5,353 nt of DNA from the NCBI GenBank assembly GCA_030632465.1, contig DAOVUR010000139.1, positions 1-5,353 on the forward strand, read 5' to 3'. The notes beneath the pieces are model-generated. The model searched no databases and was not told where the DNA came from. It saw only the letters and a program-made list of their open reading frames with translations. The DNA is from a bacterium (GTDB lineage: Bacteria > Verrucomicrobiota > Kiritimatiellia > UBA8416 > CAMZLY01). Below are positions 1 to 5,049 of the stretch, in pieces. The first letter of the stretch is position 1; each line of letters begins with the position of its first letter. Made by a program: the position numbers and the translations under genes.

Positions 1-1386
1 GGCAAAGATGGCAAACTAGAAGCTGTCGAATGTCTAAAAATGAAACTAGGTGAGCCAGATGATAGCGGACGTCGTCGCCCTGAAGTTGTAGAAGGGTCAG
101 AAGAAATTATTCCTGTTGACCTCGCTGTTCTTGCTATTGGTCTACTGCCATCTACTAAAGAATTTGTTGGTGAGATGAGCCATAAGTGGGGATTACTAGA
201 CTCGGACGAGCGCACACTACAGACAGCTGATCCAATGCTTTTTGCTGGTGGCGATAGTTCAACCGCTCCGACAATGATTATTAACGCTATTGCTCAAGGG
301 CGTCGTGCTGCCTTCCATATGGATCTCTACTTACAAGAGAAACCTATGGATACACCATTTGATATCCTACTAGAGAAAACAGATAAAGAGCTTGTTCTTG
401 GTGAATCAAAAGATTTCAAAGGACGCACTCCTGTTCCACAGCCAACTATAGCTATCGAAGAACGAAAAGAAACTTTCGACTGCTACGAGAAGGTAATGAC
501 CGAAGAAGAAGCGCGCAAAGAAGCACACCGCTGTATGAACTGCGGAGAATGCTCACAGTGCATGGAATGCGTAAATGTATGTCCAGCCTTCTGTATTGAC
601 TTCGATCAGCGTGATCAGCAACTCGACTTCACCGTTGGTGCAGTTGTGCTCTCAACTGGCTACGAGATTCTTGACCCAGGCGCCAAAGAGCTTCTTGGTT
701 ACGGAAAAATTCCTGATGTTATTGATGGACCACAGATGGATCGCCTACTGGCACCTACCCGTCCATACAACGGCGTCTTACGTCCATCCGACGGTAAAGA
801 GCCAGAAAGCATCGCTATTGTACTCTGTAACGGATCACGCGACAAATCAGTCTGTAATCCACTATGCTGTCGTATCGGTTGTATGTATTCAGTCAAACAT
901 GCACAGCTAGCGATGGGCGCACTACCAATGGCAGATGTAACAATCTACTATATTGATGTTCGCGCCTTTGGTAAAGGCTACGATGAGTTCTACGAACAGT
1001 CAAAAGATATGGGCGTTGAATATGTTAAAGGTAAAGTTGCTCGAGTATCACAACTCGAGAACGGTAACATGGAACTGCACTACGAAGATATGTCCGCAGA
1101 AGGCGGCCTTAAGAAGCGTGAGCACGACCTAGTTGTTCTTACCGTAGGATTCCTGCCAAACACTGAAGCATTCAAACTCTATAAAGGCTCAACAGACCTT
1201 GAGTCCGACGAATTTAACTATGTTAAAGAAATCGACCCAATAAGTGAACCTGGACGCACAAACATCGATGGACTATTTGCCGCAGGCGCAATACTTGGCG
1301 CACGTGATATTCCTGATACAGTACTGCATTCAGGTGCTGCTGCTGCACAGGCCGCAAGTTACCTTGAAGGATTGGAGAAGAAATAA
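1..1386 (+). CDS. GltD-like / HdrA-like fusion FAD oxidoreductase, 5' end cut by window edge
   Basis: The reading frame is open from base 1, so the upstream part is missing and the ATG at 40 is internal; 461 codons are visible. Numbered from base 1, residues 1-112 resemble the C-terminal part of glutamate-synthase small-subunit (GltD/NfnB-type) NAD(P)H oxidoreductases: an LAIGLLPST strand near 48-56, then LFAGGDSSTAPT with a following Ala/Gly-rich helix near 80-105 (FAD-binding end). Residues 178-198 hold seven cysteines, including a ferredoxin-type CxxCxxCxxxCP (C184, C187, C190, C194) plus C178, C181 and C198. Residues 203-461 match the C-terminal half of HdrA: LSTGYEILDP, then C276, C285, C289-C290 in the C-xn-C-x3-CC pattern that binds the flavin-proximal [4Fe-4S] cluster in HdrA, a YYIDVRAFGKGY segment, and a closing FAAGAILGARDIPDT FAD motif. 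It probably moves electrons between NAD(P)H and the neighbouring HdrA. The family call is good; the electron donor and acceptor are inferred. The stop overlaps the next start by one base. Confidence 0.85.
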   Translation, partial: GKDGKLEAVECLKMKLGEPDDSGRRRPEVVEGSEEIIPVDLAVLAIGLLPSTKEFVGEMSHKWGLLDSDERTLQTADPMLFAGGDSSTAPTMIINAIAQGRRAAFHMDLYLQEKPMDTPFDILLEKTDKELVLGESKDFKGRTPVPQPTIAIEERKETFDCYEKVMTEEEARKEAHRCMNCGECSQCMECVNVCPAFCIDFDQRDQQLDFTVGAVVLSTGYEILDPGAKELLGYGKIPDVIDGPQMDRLLAPTRPYNGVLRPSDGKEPESIAIVLCNGSRDKSVCNPLCCRIGCMYSVKHAQLAMGALPMADVTIYYIDVRAFGKGYDEFYEQSKDMGVEYVKGKVARVSQLENGNMELHYEDMSAEGGLKKREHDLVVLTVGFLPNTEAFKLYKGSTDLESDEFNYVKEIDPISEPGRTNIDGLFAAGAILGARDIPDTVLHSGAAAAQAASYLEGLEKK

Positions 1387-3140
1387 TGGCACAAAAACGA
1401 AAAATAGGAGTCTATGTCTGCCATTGCGGTGGTAATATCTCCGATTATGTAAATGTAGAAGAAGTTGTTGAAGGTGTTAAAAACGAGCCGGGCGTAGAAG
1501 TTGCAAAAACCCACATGTTCAGTTGCTCAGATGCCGCACAACAATTGATGATCGACGAAATCAAAGAGAAGAAGCTTGATGGAGTTGTGGTTGCGTCATG
1601 TTCACCAAAACTACACATGTTCACATTCCGTGGCATGTCAGAACGCGCAGGACTAAACCCTTATCAGTACGTTCAGGTAAACTTACGCGAACAGTGCTCA
1701 TGGGCACATACAAATGACAAAATCGGCGCTACAGAAAAAGGTATCAACCTTGTTCGTGCCGGCATTGCCAAATGTGTGCTATCGCATTCGCTAACTGCCA
1801 TACGAATCGAGACTAAACCATCCGCACTGGTAATTGGTGCTGGTATCTCAGGTATGCGCGCCGCTGTTTCACTTGCCGATATGGGACTTGCTGTTCATAT
1901 TATTGAAAAAGAGGAAGAAGCCGGCGGCTGGGCACTCAAAACAGCACTTATGGGCCCAGAAGCGCAGAACGGGCCGGACATTGCAGCCAAACTTATCGAA
2001 CGCATCAAACAGCATGACAACATCATGCTCTATACAGGTGCAGAACTAACCGAGAAGAATGGAAACATTGGAGACTTCAATGTTAAGGTTCGTATCAAAG
2101 ATGGTAGCGAAGTTGAAATCAACATTGGTGCTATCATCGTAACCACAGGCTTCGATACCTACGTTCCGCAAGAAGGAGAGTATGGCTGGGGCATGGACGG
2201 TGTTGTAGAACTTAAAGATTTCCGCAAAATGCTTAATGACGGCAAAGTGGAACGTAACGGTAAGCCAGTTAAAGATGTAGTATTTATCTACTGCGTTGGT
2301 AGTCGCCAGAAGCAAACAGAAACTTGCGAAAATCCAAACAGCTACTGCTCACGCTACTGCTGTACAGCCACAACCTTCACAGCAAAAACATTACATGCCC
2401 TAGAAGAAAAAACTGGGCAGAATGTTAATCAATATCATCTCTATCGCGATATACGTACTTACGGCAAGATGGAAACAGTGTACGAAGAAGCACGCAATGG
2501 CGGCGCCCTATTCCTGCGCTGGGATCCAGAAAACCCACCAGTAGTATCAGAGGAAGACGGTCGCCTGTTAGTAAAAGTACAAGACGAACTTGACGGCAAT
2601 GATGAAATAGAAATCGGCGCTGACATGGTCGTTCTCTCAACTGGCATGCGTCCACGTGACAACGAAGCACTTGATAGCATCCTGAAAATCCCTGTAAGCA
2701 AAGATGGATTCCTTAGTGAAATCCATATCAAGCTACGCCCAGTAGAAACCGTAATTGACGGAGTCTTCATTGCCGGTGCCGCACAGTCACCAAAAACTTT
2801 GGCAGAAAGCGTAGCCTCATCATTAGCCGCAGTAGCAAAAACCGGTGGACTCCTCAAAAAAGGATATGTTGATCTAGAACCGCTAATTGCCAAAGTATAT
2901 GAAGATAAATGTACATGGTGCGATGAGTGTCTTAAAGCTTGTCCTTATGGCGCAATCGAGAAGACCGTTTGTGGCGATAAAGAAATTGCTATGGTGATTG
3001 ACGCTCTATGTAAAGGTGAAGGCGCCTGTGTTCCTGTCTGTCCACACGATGCTATTGATATCGAAGGCTACAGAGACGATCAGATCGTCGCCATGATAGA
3101 TGCCAGCATCAAAGATTATTCAAAAGCAGAATCAGCGTAA
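1386..3140 (+). CDS. hdrA: HdrA-type heterodisulfide reductase iron-sulfur flavoprotein
   Basis: A complete 584-residue HdrA. This is the FAD- and [4Fe-4S]-containing core subunit of soluble Hdr complexes, the site of flavin-based electron bifurcation in the methanogen enzyme. The N-terminal domain has VYVCHCGGNISD (C12, C14), FSCSD (C47) and VVASCSPKLH (C72). The Rossmann FAD motif GAGISG is at 151-156, followed by EKEEEAGGWA. The inserted cluster-binding segment has C303, C321, C325 and C326. A second FAD motif, FIAGAAQSPKTLAES, lies near residue 462. The C-terminus carries two ferredoxin motifs: C509-x2-C512-x2-C515-x3-C519P is canonical, but in the second (C542, C548, C552P) the expected second cysteine is Glu545. 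The ATG at 1386 overlaps the preceding TAA as TAATG, with GGAG at 1374-1377 as Shine-Dalgarno; the start fits the family's usual N-terminus. It is likely cytoplasmic and co-transcribed with its neighbours. No MvhD gene is visible. Confidence 0.93.
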   Translation: MAQKRKIGVYVCHCGGNISDYVNVEEVVEGVKNEPGVEVAKTHMFSCSDAAQQLMIDEIKEKKLDGVVVASCSPKLHMFTFRGMSERAGLNPYQYVQVNLREQCSWAHTNDKIGATEKGINLVRAGIAKCVLSHSLTAIRIETKPSALVIGAGISGMRAAVSLADMGLAVHIIEKEEEAGGWALKTALMGPEAQNGPDIAAKLIERIKQHDNIMLYTGAELTEKNGNIGDFNVKVRIKDGSEVEINIGAIIVTTGFDTYVPQEGEYGWGMDGVVELKDFRKMLNDGKVERNGKPVKDVVFIYCVGSRQKQTETCENPNSYCSRYCCTATTFTAKTLHALEEKTGQNVNQYHLYRDIRTYGKMETVYEEARNGGALFLRWDPENPPVVSEEDGRLLVKVQDELDGNDEIEIGADMVVLSTGMRPRDNEALDSILKIPVSKDGFLSEIHIKLRPVETVIDGVFIAGAAQSPKTLAESVASSLAAVAKTGGLLKKGYVDLEPLIAKVYEDKCTWCDECLKACPYGAIEKTVCGDKEIAMVIDALCKGEGACVPVCPHDAIDIEGYRDDQIVAMIDASIKDYSKAESA

Positions 3141-3151
3141 AGGATTATAAT

Positions 3152-3418
3152 ATGAGTAAGACTCAACCAGAATTGCGCGACATGTTAGAAATTGCGCAAG
3201 ATGAATTCATAATGCGAGATCGGATACTGGACATCCTAAAAGATGGGCCAAAGACCATTCTCGAAATTACAGAAATTATGGGCTACCCAAGTCGGGAAGT
3301 AGTAATCTGGCTATTCGGCCTACGTCGCTACGGATTTGTAGAAGAAGTCGGCCGTGCCGATCTGGACGGTTACTTTAAATACGAACTTAAAGAAGAAGAG
3401 CCGGAACTGGCAGAATAA
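3152..3418 (+). CDS. Small winged-helix-like protein of the Hdr cluster
   Basis: An 88-residue protein with no cysteines, signal peptide or membrane segment. Residues 22-67 look like a winged helix-turn-helix: a first helix (RDRILDILKDG), then TILEITEIMGYPSREVVIWLFGLRRYGFVEEV, where 'ITEIMGYPSREVVIWLFGLRR' has the helix-turn-recognition-helix pattern. A short hairpin 'wing' ending in GYFKYEL follows, then an acidic tail (EEEPELAE). The start at 3152 has AAAGGA (3139-3144) just upstream, 11 bp after the hdrA stop, so it sits in the operon. Possible roles are a transcriptional regulator of the cluster, or a small accessory or assembly subunit of the Hdr complex that uses the fold for protein contacts. 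Its position between hdrA and hdrC resembles the 'hyp' gene of sHdr operons, but I cannot confirm homology. The fold assignment is moderate confidence; the function is unknown. Confidence 0.75.
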   Translation: MSKTQPELRDMLEIAQDEFIMRDRILDILKDGPKTILEITEIMGYPSREVVIWLFGLRRYGFVEEVGRADLDGYFKYELKEEEPELAE

Positions 3419-3429
3419 GGATTAACATT

Positions 3430-3738
3430 ATGTCAAAGGTATCATCAGAACTTGCCGCAAAGCTAAAGCAGTCAACAGAATTCAATGCAGAAGCCTGCTA
3501 CCACTGCGGAACCTGTACAGCACTATGCCCTATGGGCTACGAAGTATTGCCACGTAAACTCTTTCGTGAAGCAATGCTAGGTTTAGAAGAAAAAGTTAAA
3601 GCACGCATCCCGGAAATCTACCAATGCCTGCTCTGTCGCATGTGCGAAGAAAACTGCCCACAAGATGTGCATATTGCAGAAAACGTTCGCTATCTACGTA
3701 ACTTGATTAATAAAGAAGAGATGAACTTAATTAAATAA
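3430..3738 (+). CDS. hdrC: HdrC-type dicluster [4Fe-4S] ferredoxin-like subunit
   Basis: A 102-residue protein with two [4Fe-4S] motifs in the spacing typical of HdrC: C23-x2-C26-x2-C29-x3-C33P and C66-x2-C69-x2-C72-x3-C76P. They are separated by a helical linker (LPRKLFREAMLGLEEKV). After the second motif comes DVHIAENVRYLRNLINKE, the usual HdrC C-terminal helix. In known Hdr complexes this subunit carries electrons from HdrA to the catalytic HdrB, and that role is inferred here. There is no membrane anchor, so it is a cytoplasmic HdrC, not an HdrE/QmoC-type fusion. The ATG at 3430 is preceded by AAGGA (3417-3421), which overlaps the stop codon of the preceding gene; the intergenic distance is 11 bp, consistent with translation from one mRNA. 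Its partner hdrB-like gene lies 224 bp downstream, not adjacent. Confidence 0.92.
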   Translation: MSKVSSELAAKLKQSTEFNAEACYHCGTCTALCPMGYEVLPRKLFREAMLGLEEKVKARIPEIYQCLLCRMCEENCPQDVHIAENVRYLRNLINKEEMNLIK

Positions 3739-3750
3739 TAATTCGAACAT

Positions 3751-3777
3751 GGATAAACAGGATTTACAGGATAAAAA
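3751..3777 (+). repeat. 9-bp imperfect tandem repeat, three units
   Basis: Three consecutive units read GGATAAACA, GGATTTACA and GGATAAAAA. The second and third each differ from the first at one or two positions. The sequence word resembles the 'aggataaacaggatttacaggat' type of intergenic repeat that I recall from environmental bacterial genomes, which is recollection and not a search result. A degenerate two-unit relative appears at 4941-4958 beyond the next gene. No function can be assigned. Confidence 0.65.
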
Positions 3778-3785
3778 TTGTAACG

Positions 3786-3802
3786 TCGGTTCTCAGAACC
3801 GA
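3786..3802. repeat. Perfect palindrome TCGGTTCTCAGAACCGA
   Basis: Eight-base arms TCGGTTCT and AGAACCGA surround a single central C. As RNA this would form a 7-bp stem with a 3-nt loop. It is flanked on both sides by the word AAAAATT (3773-3779 and 3802-3808). No T-tract follows on either strand at terminator distance, so an intrinsic terminator is unlikely. It could be a protein-binding site, an mRNA-processing or stability hairpin between hdrC and hdrB, or part of the inserted repeat element. Confidence 0.6.
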
Positions 3803-3828
3803 AAAATTAATATCGAACAAGGATTAAC

Positions 3829-3842
3829 GATTTTAGATTTTA
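3829..3842 (+). repeat. GATTTTA duplicated in tandem
   Basis: Two exact head-to-tail copies of GATTTTA, followed by the partial GAATTA. It is short and AT-rich, so it could arise by slippage alone. It is listed because it sits among the other repeat-like words of this spacer. Confidence 0.4.
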
Positions 3843-3897
3843 GAATTAATACGCATAACAAATATATCATCATTCGTTAATCGGTGTTCATTGCGGG

Positions 3898-3917
3898 CAC
3901 TGAGCGAAGTCGAAGTG
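3898..3917 (+). repeat. Dispersed-repeat-like motif CACTGAGCGAAGTCGAAGTG
   Basis: The 20-bp word contains an internal CGAAGT duplication and short CACT/AGTG inverted ends. It closely resembles the 'CTTCGACTTCGCTCAG' family of short intergenic repeats that I recall as frequent in several bacterial phyla; this is memory, not a database hit. It lies 45 bp upstream of the hdrB-like start, outside the ribosome-binding site. Only one copy is in the window, so repetition in the genome is inferred. Confidence 0.55.
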
Positions 3918-3962
3918 TTCTTAAATCATTTTTAAAGTAAACTTAAAATAGGAATTACGGCC

Positions 3963-4925
3963 ATGCCATTACCAATAGCACCCATCTTGGGAATTTTAGC
4001 AGACAACATCAAGCAACGCGGAAGCGTTCTGCCTATATCTAAAAAAGCATCAACTGGCTGGGCAAAAGGGCTAAACTTGCCAAAAGGCGGCGACACTGTA
4101 ATCTACACAGGTCAGATGTATCAGCTTATTCCTGCAATTGATGCAATGTCCAAGCAGATGGCAATGTTCGAAGAGTCCCCTATCACAAAACTATTCGGGC
4201 TCGGCCGCTTCGCTAACAAGATCATTAACCTATCATTCTTTATGTCACTAATGGCATCCAAGGATATGAAAGTAGAAAATAACCGTATCCTAAAGAACAT
4301 CACAGGCCTACTGAAAAAAACAGGTGTTGAGTTTGGTTATCTATACGAAGATGATATGTATTCCGGCGCACTAATCTATGATGAAGGCCTAGACGAAATT
4401 TTTGTTCCTCATGCCAAGAAAGTATTTGAGAAGCTCAAAAAGAATGGCGTGAAAAAGATTATCACTGTCGATCCACACACAACCAATATGATGCGCGACA
4501 TCTATCCTAAAGTTGTTCCTGGTTATGATATCGAAGTACAAAGCTACATGGAAGTACTTGCAGAAAAAGCACCTGAAGTATTAAAACAATGTAACAAAGA
4601 ACTGGTAATACATGACTCCTGCGTATATGCACGCTATGAGAACATGGTTGATCAGCCGCGCGAGCTATTAAAGAATGCCGGCATAGATATTAAACTGCCT
4701 GAGCTAAGCGGAAAATCAACGCACTGCTGCGGTGGACCAATCGAAGCACTATTCCCAAAGAAAGCGCATGAAATTGCAGGTAACCGGATAGAGCAGCTAA
4801 GCGAAGAAGGCAAAGATATCGTCACCATGTGCCCTATCTGCCTAGTAAACCTACGCAAAGCCGCCAAAGGCAAAGATTGCCAGCTAAAAGATATCTCTGA
4901 TACTCTCGCCGACGCATACTTGTAG
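3963..4925 (+). CDS. hdrB: HdrB/HdrD-like protein with one intact and one degenerate CCG domain
   Basis: A 320-residue CCG-domain protein of the heterodisulfide reductase catalytic-subunit family. The C-terminal CCG domain is intact: C220-x34-C255-C256-x33-C290-x2-C293, fitting the CX31-39CCX33-36CXXC signature that ligates a non-cubane [4Fe-4S] cluster. The N-terminal domain keeps the fold pattern but has no cysteine ligands. By internal alignment the expected positions are Q51 (in YTGQMYQ), M132-Y133 (in DDMYSGALIYDEG), D170 and T173 (in TVDPHTT). There is also a hydrophobic, Phe/Leu-rich insert near 77-98 (FGLGRFANK...FFMSLMAS). Because DPHTT, YSGALIYDEG and similar words look well formed, this seems a stable subfamily, not a decaying gene. 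The partner is presumably the HdrC upstream. AGGA at 3950-3953, nine bases before the ATG, supports the start. It can hold one CCG cluster at most by visible motifs; the substrate is unknown. Confidence 0.88.
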   Translation: MPLPIAPILGILADNIKQRGSVLPISKKASTGWAKGLNLPKGGDTVIYTGQMYQLIPAIDAMSKQMAMFEESPITKLFGLGRFANKIINLSFFMSLMASKDMKVENNRILKNITGLLKKTGVEFGYLYEDDMYSGALIYDEGLDEIFVPHAKKVFEKLKKNGVKKIITVDPHTTNMMRDIYPKVVPGYDIEVQSYMEVLAEKAPEVLKQCNKELVIHDSCVYARYENMVDQPRELLKNAGIDIKLPELSGKSTHCCGGPIEALFPKKAHEIAGNRIEQLSEEGKDIVTMCPICLVNLRKAAKGKDCQLKDISDTLADAYL

Positions 4926-4940
4926 GTCTTGAGGGAGTGC

Positions 4941-4958
4941 GCGATTACAGGGTAAACA
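4941..4958 (+). repeat. Degenerate 9-bp repeat related to 3751-3777
   Basis: Two units, GCGATTACA and GGGTAAACA, resemble GGATTTACA and GGATAAACA of the upstream tandem repeat (6 of 9 and 8 of 9 identical). If the relationship is real, the hdrB-like gene is flanked by related repeat remnants. The match is short and could be chance. Confidence 0.35.
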
Positions 4959-4974
4959 GATGTAGAGTCAGTAA

Positions 4975-4994
4975 AACAGCTTTCCATAGCTGTT
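4975..4994. terminator. Inverted repeat between convergent genes, possible weak terminator
   Basis: Perfect 7-bp arms AACAGCT and AGCTGTT surround a 6-nt loop TTCCAT. It lies 49 bp after the hdrB-like stop and 55 bp after the stop of the minus-strand methyltransferase, where a bidirectional terminator would be expected. On the minus strand the stem ends in TTTT (…AGCTGTTTTAC), a short U-run. On the plus strand CGAATC follows with no U-run. The stem is short and only moderately GC-rich, so termination is uncertain and better supported for the minus-strand gene. Confidence 0.4.
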
Positions 4995-5049
4995 CGAATC
5001 AGTATCGCAACACTGTATTGTCGCTACTACTGCTCATCAATCTGACCTT

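Larger units (their letters stand above)
3739..3962. other. Repeat-bearing AT-rich spacer between hdrC and hdrB-like gene
   Basis: This 224-bp gap stands out in an otherwise tightly packed operon. In order it holds a 9-bp imperfect tandem repeat (3751-3777), a palindrome (3786-3802), a duplicated GATTTTA (3829-3842), a stretch rich in TTCGTT/GTTCATTG-like words (3871-3892), and the motif CACTGAGCGAAGTCGAAGTG (3898-3917). From memory, sequence words like these occur as dispersed intergenic repeats in many environmental bacterial genomes; I cannot search to confirm. The last ~15 bp supply the ribosome-binding site AGGA (3950-3953) for the next gene. No convincing promoter or gene was seen. The likely reading is decayed repeat or small mobile-element debris inserted between hdrC and hdrB. 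Confidence 0.6.

Noticed and set aside
2459..2893. A long minus-strand open frame opposite hdrA (and several shorter ones opposite or out of frame with the Hdr genes).
   Set aside because: The plus-strand frame encodes an unmistakable HdrA with all its motifs. The antisense frame is Ser/Arg/Pro-rich and shows no recognisable domain, as expected for a shadow of a coding region.
1..3140. The paired HdrA-like flavoproteins considered as QmoA/QmoB of sulfate reducers.
   Set aside because: No QmoC-type HdrC/HdrE membrane fusion or aprAB is visible. The first protein begins with a GltD-like end, and the following genes are separate soluble HdrC and HdrB types, so the layout does not fit qmoABC.
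3417..3828. The 10-bp word AAGGATTAAC occurs both at the hdrC ribosome-binding site (3417) and in the spacer (3819).
   Set aside because: It could be a relic of a displaced ribosome-binding site of the HdrB-like gene, but ten AT-rich bases including a Shine-Dalgarno core recur easily by chance.
3749..3880. A 43-codon open frame (ATG 3749 to TAA 3880) inside the hdrC-hdrB gap, starting MDKQDLQDKN.
   Set aside because: It has no Shine-Dalgarno sequence before the ATG, it is largely a translation of the 9-bp repeat, the palindrome and the GATTTTA duplication, and its composition is unlike a structured protein. It is most likely spurious.
3921..3949. Possible promoter TTAAAT, 17 bp, TAAAAT ahead of the HdrB-like gene.
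   Set aside because: The -35 match is poor. The -10-like hexamer abuts the Shine-Dalgarno AGGA, so a transcript would begin at or after the ribosome-binding site. AT-rich sequence explains the match.
4937..5012. tRNA-like words: GTTCGAATC (4992-5000, like a T-loop) near the AACAGCT/AGCTGTT stem.
   Set aside because: The flanking bases do not form an acceptor stem, the T-stem is imperfect, and the would-be anticodon stem runs directly into the T-loop word with no variable loop. It is not a tRNA gene, and the evidence is too thin to call a remnant.
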